From Paracoccus beibuensis (GTDB taxonomy: Bacteria; Pseudomonadota; Alphaproteobacteria; Rhodobacterales; Rhodobacteraceae): a stretch of DNA of 55,533 bases. The notes beneath the pieces were generated by a model. The model saw only the letters and a list, made by a program, of their open reading frames with translations, was not told where the DNA came from and searched no databases. The stretch covers positions 1 through 55,533 of the forward strand of contig NZ_JAOTBD010000024.1 in assembly GCF_026162625.1 (NCBI RefSeq), given 5' to 3'. Made by a program: the position numbers and the translations under genes. Position 1 is the first letter of the stretch. Every line of letters starts with the position of its first letter. This document shows, piece by piece, positions 1 to 8,042 of the stretch.

Positions 1-15
1 GGGCAAGTGGCGGAG
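1..15. repeat. Left terminal direct repeat (candidate att core)
   Basis: These 15 bases are identical to the last 15 bases of the window (55519-55533) in the same orientation. An exact 15-base match at both extreme ends is not expected by chance and is what an att duplication flanking an integrated element looks like. Read on the minus strand the repeat begins CTCCGCCA, which resembles a tRNA acceptor end, but no tRNA body is visible beside it inside the window. Confidence 0.7.
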
Positions 16-79
16 GGAATGGGCCTGATATCCAACCCTCTCCAGTTCTTTTGGCCACAATCACGAGCCGAGTGGCTTT

Positions 80-122
80 CGGCGCGCGGGACTGAAGGCT
101 CAATGCCGCGCGCCGTTCTTTT
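80..122 (+). terminator. Terminator-like hairpin at left edge
   Basis: Ten paired bases (80-89 with 106-115, core GGCGCGCGG/CCGCGCGCC) enclose a 16-nt loop and are followed by TTCTTTT on the plus strand. It would stop rightward transcription entering from outside the left end. The loop is longer than usual and the T tract has one interruption. Confidence 0.45.
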
Positions 123-165
123 CCGCTGTGTAATCCCGCCTCTCCGCCGTTACAGTCGCCCGCAA

Positions 166-567
166 TCATGCAACTGCGTCAGCGCGGTCGCCCAAGCTGC
201 TCCAGGCGCGGTATTCGAGCCAGGCCAGAAGGCCGACGATCAGCGCCTGCGTAAGGATCAGCGCGATTCCGAGGACATTGGGGGTGATGAAGGCGAGTAG
301 TGCCACGCTGACAAGTGTCCACCCGACATTGCCGAGGATGACGAGCCATACAGCAAGCGCGCTGCCGGTTCCGGCGCGGCCAATCACGGCCATGCAGATG
401 CCGATCGGGATCAGCAATACGCCGGCGTAGAACAGCACCGGTCCAGGAATGGCCGTGATTGTGCCGACCGGGCGCGCGGCAAGGACCAGCAGCAGCCCCA
501 TCGCGAGACAGGTCGCCGCATCGATGTTCAGAATGCGGACCAAGCCGCGTTTGTCATTTGTCGTCAT
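166..567 (-). CDS. Small hydrophobic membrane protein, unknown function
   Basis: This 133-residue protein has about four predicted membrane segments (starting MTTNDKRGLVRILNIDAATC) separated by short loops and ends with a short charged tail. I do not recognise a named family. The ATG at 567 is preferred because GAGGAG lies about nine bases upstream; the same frame could also open 15 codons earlier. It is followed on the same strand by two membrane/redox genes upstream (628-1789), so the three may be one leftward unit. Function is unassigned. Confidence 0.6.
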   Translation of the reverse strand: MTTNDKRGLVRILNIDAATCLAMGLLLVLAARPVGTITAIPGPVLFYAGVLLIPIGICMAVIGRAGTGSALAVWLVILGNVGWTLVSVALLAFITPNVLGIALILTQALIVGLLAWLEYRAWSSLGDRADAVA

Positions 568-627
568 CTGGCGTTTCTCCTCGATCCGCTTTTCGATGTT
601 TCGATCCGTCAATCGCGTCAGCCCGCC

Positions 628-1113
628 CTAAGCTGTCTGCGCGATGACCATGGCAGTCAGCGCGACCATGCCCAGCACGGCGCGCGCGATGTGGGAATAC
701 TCCCACAGGTTCCGAAGGTGCTGCCAATCTGCTTCGCGTCCCGCATAGATGGAGAAGAAGGCGGCTCCCGGTCCCGAAATGTCCGTGTCCTGCAGCCAGA
801 CCGCATTCACCGGATGGGTGACGAGCCAGTAGACCGCGTGCCCGGCGGCCAGGCAGGCAAGGGCGGCGGCAGTCCACCAGAACCGGTCGCCGCCGATTGG
901 CAGCAGGAACAGCAGGACCGGCAGAAGGAGAAGTGCTCCCAGCTCTCCGATCAGCCCCCCGATGGTGAAGCCGGGATAATAGATTGCCTGCACGGCGCGA
1001 TAGGTCTGCTCGTCCAGCCGCAGCTTTCCCGGAAACTCCAGCGCATGGGCAAGTGCAAGGCCCATGGTCACGGCGACCAGCAGGACCGCAAGGACGGAAA
1101 GCGCCTGTGTCAT
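628..1113 (-). CDS. DUF1772-like (anthrone oxygenase-type) membrane protein
   Basis: The 161-residue product has an N-terminal membrane helix, the segment HALEFPGKLRLDEQTYRAVQ, an IYYPGF motif, two further helices and a conserved HPVN motif before a final helix. That arrangement resembles the DUF1772/anthrone oxygenase-like four-helix membrane family, whose reactions are mostly unknown. The start at 1113 has an AAGGAG ribosome site about ten bases upstream. It lies between a GST gene and another membrane gene on the same strand. The family assignment is from memory of motifs, so moderate confidence. Confidence 0.65.
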   Translation of the reverse strand: MTQALSVLAVLLVAVTMGLALAHALEFPGKLRLDEQTYRAVQAIYYPGFTIGGLIGELGALLLLPVLLFLLPIGGDRFWWTAAALACLAAGHAVYWLVTHPVNAVWLQDTDISGPGAAFFSIYAGREADWQHLRNLWEYSHIARAVLGMVALTAMVIAQTA

Positions 1114-1174
1114 GAGGGTGCTCCTTCGATCTCCCCTGGGGACTAATGATGCCTCGCCCTTGGGGCGGCCTTGA

Positions 1175-1789
1175 TCAGGCGCATTCTGCCACGTCGGCGT
1201 GCAACGGCGACACCGCCTCGGCGGCGAGAGCGGCCTGCACCGCGGGCCTCTGTTCGACGCGGTCGACGAACGCGTCGAAAACCTTCGGCGTCGCGATCTC
1301 AAGCATCGCTGCCCAGCGAAGCATGACATAAAGGAATGCATCCGCGCCGGTGAAGCGGTCTCCGAACAGATGGTCGCCCGCCATCATTGACCCAATCCTG
1401 CGGAACCGGGACGACAGCAGATCCCGGATCCGGCTCTGCTGTTCCGCGTCCTCGATGAAGAACAGCGGGATGCAGGGCTTGTGCAGTTCGGTCGAGATGA
1501 AGCCAAGCATCTGCAGATGCCGCGTTCGCCCAAGTCGGCCCGTGGGCAGAAGGCCATCGGCCTGGCTTGCGATCCAGTCCAGGATGGCAACGTTCTCGGT
1601 CAGCAGCATGCCATCATCAAGCACCAGGGCGGGCACATAGCCGTTGGGATTGATCCGCGTGTAATCGGAACCGTCCTCGAGCGTGCGATTGAAGATGTCG
1701 ACACGATGTGGCCGGAAATCGAGCTTCGCTTCGCGCAGAAGAATGTGCGTGGCCTGCGAGCAACTGGTTGGGGTGTGGTAGAAATCCAT
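1175..1789 (-). CDS. Glutathione S-transferase family protein
   Basis: This 204-residue protein has the GST layout: an N-terminal thioredoxin-like domain (about 1-78) and an all-helical C-terminal domain. Ser9-Cys10 in the first loop match the Cys-type (beta-class-like) active site. The cis-proline motif YVPALVLDDG (Pro53) and the following TEN (Glu65) form the glutathione gamma-glutamyl contact. It probably conjugates or reduces electrophiles with glutathione in the cytoplasm. It is transcribed in the same direction as the neighbouring AraC-type regulator, which may sense the same compound; that link is inference. Confidence 0.88.
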   Translation of the reverse strand: MDFYHTPTSCSQATHILLREAKLDFRPHRVDIFNRTLEDGSDYTRINPNGYVPALVLDDGMLLTENVAILDWIASQADGLLPTGRLGRTRHLQMLGFISTELHKPCIPLFFIEDAEQQSRIRDLLSSRFRRIGSMMAGDHLFGDRFTGADAFLYVMLRWAAMLEIATPKVFDAFVDRVEQRPAVQAALAAEAVSPLHADVAECA

Positions 1790-1891
1790 GTCCGGTCTCC
1801 TGATTGTCCCGTGGAACTTGCATCCCCACCGTCGCAGATCGGACCGGACCAGATCAGAGGCGTTTCGACCGGTTTCGGGGCAAAACAGCCA

Positions 1892-2902
1892 TTACCTGGG
1901 AAGACTGCGGAGTCGGTTGCGCTGGCGATACTGTGCCGGGGTCACGCCGGCGCGGCGCTTGAACAGCCTGCGAAAGAAGGTCGGATCCTCGTAGCCCACG
2001 GCGGCGGATATGTCTTCGATGGCCATGTCCTCGGTCTCGAGAATCTGCTTGGCTTCCTCGATCCGGAGCGCCTGAACGTATTCGACGGGCGTATAGCCGG
2101 TGGCGGCGGAAAACCGGCGCTTGAAGCTACGTTCCGACAGGCCCGAGCGATCCACCATGACAGCCACAGGTGCCGAAGTGTCATAGTGATCGACGAGCCA
2201 TTCCTGGATCCTGGATATGACGGCATCGCTGTGCTGGCGTGGCCGGGCCATCGACGCAAAGGGCAACTGGCCGTAGCCTCGGTCGCCGAGGAGAAACAGC
2301 CGCGCGATGCGGGCCGCCTCGTCCGCGCCGCAGAACCGGCCGATCAGGTAAAGCGCGAGATCCTGCCAGGACGATGCCCCGCCCGTCGTGATCAACTGCC
2401 CGCCACGCCCGCTGTCGCACAGGATGCGCTCGGGTCGGAACCGGACAGATGGATACCGGTCGCGGAACAGGTCCGCCATCGTCCAGTGCGACGCCGCCTC
2501 CGCGCCGTCCAGAAGGCCTGCCTCGGCGAGAAGCACGGCCCCGCTACATGTCGAGCAAACGAGAGATCCGTGGTCGATGTGGCGATGAACCCATGCGATC
2601 TCCGCAGGCCACCGCCCGTCGAGCACATCGTCATGGTTCAGGTGGATGTCGCAGATGATGATGACGTCGGCACAATCCCCATTCAGGCCGCCATCGGGCG
2701 TGACCAGCAACCCGGTGCTGGACCGGAATGGCCCTCGGCGATGCGCCACCAGTTTCGGGTGAATCGGGCGGGACAGTGCCTGGTCGTTTGTCCCCGTGTC
2801 ACCGAGGACTTCGTGCAGGCCGAAGGCGGCCATCGTCCCGCTTTCCGGCAGGCTCAGGATAGAGACACGAAGTGGTTCGGTGGGACGCGGGCGTATCGGC
2901 AT
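1892..2902 (-). CDS. GlxA-type AraC family transcriptional regulator (DJ-1/PfpI + HTH)
   Basis: The 336-residue protein has an N-terminal DJ-1/PfpI-like domain (about 10-190) containing the nucleophile-elbow-like segment VCSTCSGAVLLAEAGLLDG. A C-terminal double helix-turn-helix AraC domain (about 225-325) carries the typical ending GYEDPTFFRRLFKRRAGVTP. Such proteins usually regulate adjacent metabolic genes. ATG 2902 is chosen because the DJ-1 homology begins just after it. The divergent SRPBCC gene starts 115 bases away, so the gap 2903-3016 is a likely shared control region. Confidence 0.88.
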   Translation of the reverse strand: MPIRPRPTEPLRVSILSLPESGTMAAFGLHEVLGDTGTNDQALSRPIHPKLVAHRRGPFRSSTGLLVTPDGGLNGDCADVIIICDIHLNHDDVLDGRWPAEIAWVHRHIDHGSLVCSTCSGAVLLAEAGLLDGAEAASHWTMADLFRDRYPSVRFRPERILCDSGRGGQLITTGGASSWQDLALYLIGRFCGADEAARIARLFLLGDRGYGQLPFASMARPRQHSDAVISRIQEWLVDHYDTSAPVAVMVDRSGLSERSFKRRFSAATGYTPVEYVQALRIEEAKQILETEDMAIEDISAAVGYEDPTFFRRLFKRRAGVTPAQYRQRNRLRSLPR

Positions 2903-3016
2903 AGTCAAGTTCTGGCATAAATGCCCCGAAACTGTCGAGTCTGACACTAACCTTCGCGGCCGATTCGACCCAGTCTCGATCCACAGCAGAAGCAAGGGTC
3001 ACGAAGGGACACCGAT

Positions 3017-3472
3017 ATGAGCATCGTGGAAGGCACCGTCGACCTGACGAGGGAATATGACCAGCCGGTCGCAGAAGTTTTTGCGGCCTGGTCAAGCGAA
3101 GACGCGCAGCGGACATGGGGCGATCCCGGAGATGGCTGGGAGATGAGCTTCGAGCGGTTCCGCTTCACTGTCGGCGAAACCGACAGCTGCCGCTTTGGTC
3201 TCAAGGGAGGACCGCAATACATCAACGAAAACCGCTATTTGCTGATCGAGCCGGAACAGCGCATCGTTTACGCAACGTCCCTCAAGAGCGCCGACCGGCT
3301 CACCTTCGCTGGCACACTAGCCATTACCTTCGAGACGACGGAAGACAGCACGCGGATGAGGCTGATCGAACAGGGCCTCTATTTCGATGGCCAAGATGAC
3401 GTCGCCGGCCATCGATCCGGCTGGGAAGGGATGCTGGCAGCGCTCGGAAAATACCTTCGCGGCCGGCGCTGA
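3017..3472 (+). CDS. SRPBCC / AHSA1-type lipid-binding-fold protein
   Basis: The 151-residue protein has the START-like AHSA1 pattern: an early strand ending in DQPVAEVFAAWSS, the 'RTWGDPGDGW' loop, beta strands through the middle, and a C-terminal helix HRSGWEGMLAALGKYL. These proteins bind hydrophobic ligands or act as Hsp90 co-chaperone-like factors, but substrates are rarely known. It is divergent from the GlxA-type regulator, which may control it. A second member of the same fold lies at 21517-21972 beside an ArsR gene, while this copy has no ArsR partner. Confidence 0.83.
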   Translation: MSIVEGTVDLTREYDQPVAEVFAAWSSEDAQRTWGDPGDGWEMSFERFRFTVGETDSCRFGLKGGPQYINENRYLLIEPEQRIVYATSLKSADRLTFAGTLAITFETTEDSTRMRLIEQGLYFDGQDDVAGHRSGWEGMLAALGKYLRGRR

Positions 3473-3576
3473 GCCGGTGCGGCGAAGTGGGCTGCGATTG
3501 GAACAACCAGGCCAGGAAGTCCGGCGGATACGCATTGGGGCATCGGCCAATCGAAGACAAAAATTGAAGGAAGACC

Positions 3577-4476
3577 ATGATACGGACGTCAACTGCCGCG
3601 CTTGTCGCATTGCTATGGCTGACCCCTGCAGTCGCGCAGGAACGCGCGGACATCGCCAGGAACGGCGCGGTGGACCTCGCCTATTGGAGACATGGCCCTG
3701 AGGCCGGCGTTCCGATTGTGGTCATCAACGGCCAGGGCGTCGCGACACGGCCCCACGACGATGGGCTGACTAAGGCACTCCTCGCCGAAGGTTTTCGCGT
3801 CGTGCTTTTCGACAATCGCGATTCAGGCCAAAGCACGGTATTGAGCGCGGAAGGCTCTGCCGCCTACGACCTTTCCGACATGGCTGCGGACACGATTGCG
3901 GTCCTCGACGCTGCCGGTGTCGAACGCGCGCATGTCGTGGGCCACTCGCTTGGCGGCATGATCGCCCAGGTTCTTGCCGCGGAACACCCCGACCGGGTTC
4001 TGTCGTTGATCTCGGTTTCGTCTACGTCGGGGGAGCCGGGGCTGCCTTACGGCCCGGCAATGGCGGCAATGTCCGAGCCGCCGCCTGACGCGTCCGCACC
4101 GATGGCCGATCAACTCGCGCGGTTCTACCGCATCTTCGAGGGCGAAGCCGACAGGATGCCGGATGCCGAAGTCGCTGCGAGAGTGGAGGCCGACATGGCC
4201 GTGCGGGACCCGAACGCCGCCGAGCGTCAAGTGGCGGCGGCGATGCGGACGGGTGACAGACGGGCATTGCTGGGCTCAATCGAACTGCCGGCGCTCGTTC
4301 TTCATGGCGGCGATGATCCATGGTTTCCGCTGGTTCATCCGGAAAGCACGGCGGCAGCCCTGGGAGGCGCCCCGATCGAAGTGATCGACGGAATGGGCCA
4401 CATTCTTGCCGACGCGGCGGCGCCAGACGTTGCGGCCCGGATTGCAGGTTTCGTGGGGAGCCTGCCCACACCATGA
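3577..4476 (+). CDS. Secreted alpha/beta hydrolase
   Basis: This 299-residue protein starts with a signal peptide (about 1-20, ending PAVAQ), so export to the periplasm is likely. The hydrolase fold shows the oxyanion-side strand (IVVINGQG), the nucleophile elbow GHSLGG with Ser124, the acid in HGGDDPWF (Asp246 or Asp247) and His275 in GMGHIL. These form a complete Ser-Asp-His triad. The substrate is unknown; the family includes esterases, lactonases and haloperoxidase-like enzymes. It stands 104 bases after the SRPBCC gene in the same direction and may be cotranscribed. Confidence 0.85.
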   Translation: MIRTSTAALVALLWLTPAVAQERADIARNGAVDLAYWRHGPEAGVPIVVINGQGVATRPHDDGLTKALLAEGFRVVLFDNRDSGQSTVLSAEGSAAYDLSDMAADTIAVLDAAGVERAHVVGHSLGGMIAQVLAAEHPDRVLSLISVSSTSGEPGLPYGPAMAAMSEPPPDASAPMADQLARFYRIFEGEADRMPDAEVAARVEADMAVRDPNAAERQVAAAMRTGDRRALLGSIELPALVLHGGDDPWFPLVHPESTAAALGGAPIEVIDGMGHILADAAAPDVAARIAGFVGSLPTP

Positions 4477-4573
4477 GTTACAGGAACAGTAATCCCACAG
4501 ATGTCCACCATCGATAAAGCAGGGCGGGGACCGCGAAGGCAAATCGACACCCTCCACACAAGGACCAACTTCA

Positions 4574-5794
4574 ATGTATTACGATAGCATCAAGGATCTG
4601 AGCACGCGCATCAGTTCGCGGGAGGTGTCGCCGATTGATGCGGTCGAAGCATGTTTGCGACGGATCGCCACGCTGAACCCGAAATTGAACGCCTTCATCA
4701 CGGTGATGGACGATGACGCACGCGAGCAGGCAAGGCAGGCGGAAGCGGAAATCAAGGCGGGTCACTGTCGCGGACCGCTCCACGGTATCCCTGTGGCTGT
4801 GAAGGATTTTTACGATACGGCCGGCGTCAGAACTACCGCCGGGTTCGAGCACTTCAAGGACCGCATGCCGGAGGCCGATGCGCAAGCCGTCGATAGACTG
4901 AAACGGTCCGGCGCAATAATTGTCGGGAAGACCAACATGGATTCCCTCGGGATGGCGACCACAGGACTTACAAGCTGTTTTGGTCCAGTGCGAAACCCGT
5001 GGAACGAAGCCTATGTTCCCGGTGGTTCGTCTGCTGGCTCTGCAGTCGCTGTGGCTGCCGGGCTTTGTTATGCGACGATTGATACCGATGCCGTCGGTTC
5101 GACGCGCCTGCCAGCGGCATGTTGTGGTGTAGTAGGTTTCAAGGGCGGCTTTGATCTGATCAGTACGAAAGGCATCTTGGGCGACGAGCCTGTCGATGAC
5201 TTTATCCGCTGGATGGCGCATGCAGGGATCACGACTCGCAGCGCTGCCGATACCGCGTTGATGTTGAATGTGCTGTCTGAGCGCGAGGGCAATATTTCTC
5301 TCGCCGATCTTGAAGATCCAGCCACCAGCCTGAGACTTGGTATTGGAAACAATTTCAAATCCGACGGGGAAATCAGACATGCCTTCGACCAGGCGGTGAA
5401 CATCCTCCGGGGCGTTGGATACGGGTTGGGTGAAGCTGCGGTGCCGGTCTGGAATCCCCAAGCCGGCTTGGACACTATTGAAGCAGATCGGGTCAATGTC
5501 ACTCGCGATGCGTTTGCCGATGCCGATATAATCCTGCTTCCAACTCTGACCTCGTGCGTTCCGTCAATCGAGGCAGCGGCAAATAAACCGGATCAGGGTG
5601 TTGCGCCGGAGAACACGGCCTTTGCCAATTACTATGCCTTGCCTGCTGTTACCGTCTGCTGCGGCTTCGACAGCAAAGGCATGCCGATTGGCCTGCAAAT
5701 TGTCGGAAAACCCGGCGGTGAGCAAAACATCCTGCAAGTTGCGCGCCACTACGAAATAACTGCCAGCTTCGGCTCAAGCCATCCTATACCGTAA
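4574..5794 (+). CDS. Amidase signature family enzyme
   Basis: The 406-residue protein carries the amidase-signature Ser-cisSer-Lys catalytic set: Lys77 in VAVKDF, the serine-rich loop GGSSAGS (150-156) and the nucleophile Ser176 in DAVGSTRLPA. The last motif normally reads D-x-G-G-S-x-R, so Val174 in place of the first Gly is a mild deviation. It hydrolyses an amide bond; the substrate cannot be told. At 406 residues it is shorter than GatA-type members (about 480), and the missing part appears to be in the C-terminal half. No GatB or GatC lies nearby, so a role in tRNA amidation is unlikely. Confidence 0.85.
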   Translation: MYYDSIKDLSTRISSREVSPIDAVEACLRRIATLNPKLNAFITVMDDDAREQARQAEAEIKAGHCRGPLHGIPVAVKDFYDTAGVRTTAGFEHFKDRMPEADAQAVDRLKRSGAIIVGKTNMDSLGMATTGLTSCFGPVRNPWNEAYVPGGSSAGSAVAVAAGLCYATIDTDAVGSTRLPAACCGVVGFKGGFDLISTKGILGDEPVDDFIRWMAHAGITTRSAADTALMLNVLSEREGNISLADLEDPATSLRLGIGNNFKSDGEIRHAFDQAVNILRGVGYGLGEAAVPVWNPQAGLDTIEADRVNVTRDAFADADIILLPTLTSCVPSIEAAANKPDQGVAPENTAFANYYALPAVTVCCGFDSKGMPIGLQIVGKPGGEQNILQVARHYEITASFGSSHPIP

Positions 5795-5962
5795 GCTTCT
5801 GGATATGCAGAGACCGTGCGGATCTTCTTCGGTAGCAACGACGAGTCGACGATGAGGTGACCAGAAATGGTTCAGACCCATGTCGACGCTGCGAGGTTGG
5901 CAAGGAAGGGCGGCGCTGGCAGGTCACACAACTGTTCATCCGTGGAAAGGATAGATAGACAC

Positions 5963-6469
5963 ATGTCGATTGCGGGCCTCATGACTACGGACCGCTTCAT
6001 GGTCCGGGAGTTTACCGAGCATGACCGTAAAGCGTTTATCGCCTGCCACATGGATCCAGAGTTCTCGCGATTTCATCTGGAGAGCGAACGCGGTGCGGCG
6101 CATGCGTCGTCGGTTTTCGATCTTTTCCTTGCCTGGCAGCAGGAAGACCCCCGGCTGAATCACCAACTCGCAGTCGCGCCCCGCGACGATCCGAAAACAT
6201 ACCTCGGCAATGTCGGTGTTCGAATGGGAGGGTTGGCGCCGGGTCAGGCCGAACTTGGAATTGAGTTGATTCCGTCTTACTGGGGCAACGGAGCGGCGAC
6301 CGAGATCATGGCAGCGATCCTTCCCTGGGCTACCCGGCGGTTCGGTCTGACAACGTTCATCGCCGAGACGGCGATCGAGAATGCCGCGGCAGAGCAGCTC
6401 GCGCGAAAGACGGGTCTGCGTCAGGTCAGCATGGGTGAAAAGCGCATGTGGCGGTCGGATCGAGGCTAA
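5963..6469 (+). CDS. GNAT family N-acetyltransferase (RimJ/RimL-like)
   Basis: This 168-residue protein has the GNAT order: an early RFMVREFTEHD segment, a central beta strand with GNVGVRM, the acetyl-CoA-binding turn in PSYWGNGAATEIMAAI, and a late asparagine-containing helix (ENAAAEQLARKTG). It probably acetylates an amino group on a small molecule or protein. I chose ATG 5963 because AAAGGA lies upstream; the frame is open from 5867, and ATG 5981 is also possible. It stands alone between the amidase and a small membrane-protein pair. Confidence 0.75.
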   Translation: MSIAGLMTTDRFMVREFTEHDRKAFIACHMDPEFSRFHLESERGAAHASSVFDLFLAWQQEDPRLNHQLAVAPRDDPKTYLGNVGVRMGGLAPGQAELGIELIPSYWGNGAATEIMAAILPWATRRFGLTTFIAETAIENAAAEQLARKTGLRQVSMGEKRMWRSDRG

Positions 6470-6557
6470 ATCGATGCGACGAAGGAGATGGTCTTGCTCA
6501 GTTTCGAAGGTCGCCAGATACCGCTGTTCGGGATTTTTCTAAAGAATAGGACGCACC

Positions 6558-6929
6558 ATGATTGCGTATTGGATTGCGGCGGCCGGCCTTCTGGTCTTGA
6601 TATTGATCCATCTGACGGTGGGCGAGAAGGAAGTCGTGAGACCGCTGCTCGCTTCGCGTGAGTTCAAGGACGACACCAAGTACGTGCTCTTCTTGTGCTG
6701 GCATCTTGTGACTTTGGTCATGGCTGGGGCTGCGGCAGGCTACGTCGCTGCAGCGATGTCAAATGAATGGAGGGATTTCGCTCTGGCGGGAACGATCCTG
6801 ATAGCCCTGCTCGCACTGTGGAGCTTCACCGTCGTGATATGGAAGCGGCAACGACACCGCGATATGCCGCAGTGGATTGCTTTTGCCGCCGTGGCGCTGC
6901 TGGGATTGGCGGGGCACGTTACGACGTGA
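6558..6929 (+). CDS. Small four-helix membrane protein
   Basis: The 123-residue product is almost entirely hydrophobic with about four membrane helices and short charged loops (HLTVGEKEVVRPLLASREF; KRQRHRDMPQW). I do not recognise a family with a known role. Its stop codon overlaps the GTG start of the next gene in a GTGA overlap (6926-6929), which strongly suggests the two are translated as a coupled pair and may act together. Confidence 0.65.
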   Translation: MIAYWIAAAGLLVLILIHLTVGEKEVVRPLLASREFKDDTKYVLFLCWHLVTLVMAGAAAGYVAAAMSNEWRDFALAGTILIALLALWSFTVVIWKRQRHRDMPQWIAFAAVALLGLAGHVTT

Positions 6930-7405
6930 GTGGCCCGCATAACAGAGAATGTCCGCTTTGTGGCGCGTCAGATGTTGGTGGGCTCGATGGATGTCGGGAG
7001 CTATTCGGTGCTCTGGCCGAGAAGGAGTTCTCCGATGCTTCCTACTTCGCTTTTCATCGGCTGACAGTTGACGCCTACTGCTTGCAGCACCCGGAAATCT
7101 ACATGATCTCTTCCAAATCGGCCGCTGCCCATCTGGCTGCGATGTGCTGGTCAATGGAGCAAGGATTGACCCGTAACCTGCATCCCCGGCTCAAGGCTTT
7201 TGTCGATGGTCCCAGGAAGTTCGCTCGAGTCGAGCCGCCCAAGCCCCTACACAGGGGAGGATTCAGGATTTCCGATATGGTGCTTGCCGACACCCTCGAC
7301 GAGTACGAAGCGCACGCCTGGACGTGGGCGCGCTCTGCCTGGGGCGCCTGGAAGGATCACTGGGGGTTAGCTCGGCAGTGGGTCTCTGAGGCATGTGGCA
7401 TTTAG
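6926..7405 (+). CDS. DUF5946-like CxxC protein coupled to membrane gene
   Basis: Starting from the GTG at 6926, this 159-residue protein has an N-terminal CPLCG motif, a second Cys in the following helix, the pattern HRLTVDAYCLQHP and a conserved SSKSAAAHLA segment. This matches what I remember of the DUF5946 family, whose function is unknown. The GTG start is chosen over ATG 6767 because it sits in a GTGA overlap with the preceding gene's stop and begins right before the conserved region. The CxxC may bind zinc. Role with the membrane partner is unassigned. Confidence 0.65.
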   Translation: MSGPHNRECPLCGASDVGGLDGCRELFGALAEKEFSDASYFAFHRLTVDAYCLQHPEIYMISSKSAAAHLAAMCWSMEQGLTRNLHPRLKAFVDGPRKFARVEPPKPLHRGGFRISDMVLADTLDEYEAHAWTWARSAWGAWKDHWGLARQWVSEACGI

Positions 7406-7618
7406 GAGGACTGCCGCAAGCCATATCGGCGCCTTCTTTCGATCATCTGTTATTACCGGGCGTACTGAGCGCGACTGCACAACTTGGTTCGTAAGCTGTC
7501 ATGATGCGAGTTCTCTAAGTCCAGGCGGCAGGGATCGATCAGATGGCGGGCATAGCGCGGAGTGGGAAAGTTGTGTTTGATCGGGCATTCGTCACCCGAG
7601 AGTGGTTGAAACCGGGCA
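7406..7618. other. Intergenic region between cargo block and lysis genes
   Basis: About 210 bases separate the last rightward cargo gene from the end of the leftward late operon. A short direct repeat (GGGCATT near 7587 and 7614) is present. I see no convincing gene, promoter or terminator here. Confidence 0.4.
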
Positions 7619-7876
7619 TTATGCGCGGTTGCACGCTTGAGCCTGATCGCGCATGACGCCGTAGTCGCTCAGCAACTCGGCGGTGGCGGACCCGTCCGGC
7701 AGCAACCCAAGTTCCTCGGCCGCCCGCGCCTGAAACTCACGGTTGTACCCGACTACGGGCGGGCAGACGGTGGCAGTGCCTGTATCAGAACTGACCGTCA
7801 CGCAGGCGCTCAGCAAGCTCGTCGCGATCGTGAGGACGGCGAGCCGCCGCTTCCAGCATCCGGCGTTGGACATCAT
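7619..7876 (-). CDS. Outer-membrane spanin (Rz1-like lipoprotein)
   Basis: This 85-residue protein has a basic N-terminus, a hydrophobic stretch and a lipobox LLSAC with Cys25 as the lipidation site, followed by a short periplasmic part ending DYGVMRDQAQACNRA. Its first 92 bases overlap the end of the i-spanin-like gene in another frame, the classic Rz/Rz1 arrangement. GGAG lies upstream of the start. It would span to the outer membrane and complete lysis by membrane fusion. The role is inferred from lipobox, size and position; sequence similarity to known Rz1 proteins is weak. Confidence 0.7.
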   Translation of the reverse strand: MMSNAGCWKRRLAVLTIATSLLSACVTVSSDTGTATVCPPVVGYNREFQARAAEELGLLPDGSATAELLSDYGVMRDQAQACNRA

Positions 7877-8042
7877 TGGCTTTCTCCGTGGTGACTAGGC
7901 GTTCGGCGAGACGTCCCGATCGTTCGCCGAATCGGCGCAGGGCCAGCAGGAACAGAAGGATTGCGAGGGCGGTGACGGCGAAGCGGAGCGCTGTGCGCGC
8001 CCATACCGAGCCGGCGAGCGTGGCGAGGAGCCCGGAGATCAC
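7785..8042 (-). CDS. Inner-membrane spanin (Rz-like)
   Basis: From a GTG at 8042 this 85-residue protein has one N-terminal membrane helix (ALRFAVTALAILLFLLAL) followed by a long charged helix, the topology of an i-spanin. The GTG overlaps the stop of the endolysin gene as GTGA (8039-8042), so translation is probably coupled. An ATG 81 bases further upstream would give a non-hydrophobic Arg-rich leader that is just the endolysin gene in another frame, so I rejected it. The embedded o-spanin gene starts at 7876. Confidence 0.7.
   Translation of the reverse strand: MISGLLATLAGSVWARTALRFAVTALAILLFLLALRRFGERSGRLAERLVTTEKANDVQRRMLEAAARRPHDRDELAERLRDGQF

Noticed and set aside
1..15. Idea that the terminal repeat is an assembly overlap of a circular contig
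   Set aside because: Assembly overlaps usually have k-mer length (tens of bases or more); 15 bases is short for that and typical of att cores. Cannot be fully excluded without read data.
7..300. Rightward open frame of 97 codons at the left edge
   Set aside because: It runs over the terminal repeat and a terminator-like hairpin and opposes the membrane protein gene; no motif supports it.
1481..2920. Long rightward open frame of 479 codons opposite GST and the AraC-type regulator
   Set aside because: It is the antisense of two well-supported genes; long antisense frames are expected in high-GC coding DNA and its composition is Arg/Pro/Gly-rich without motifs.
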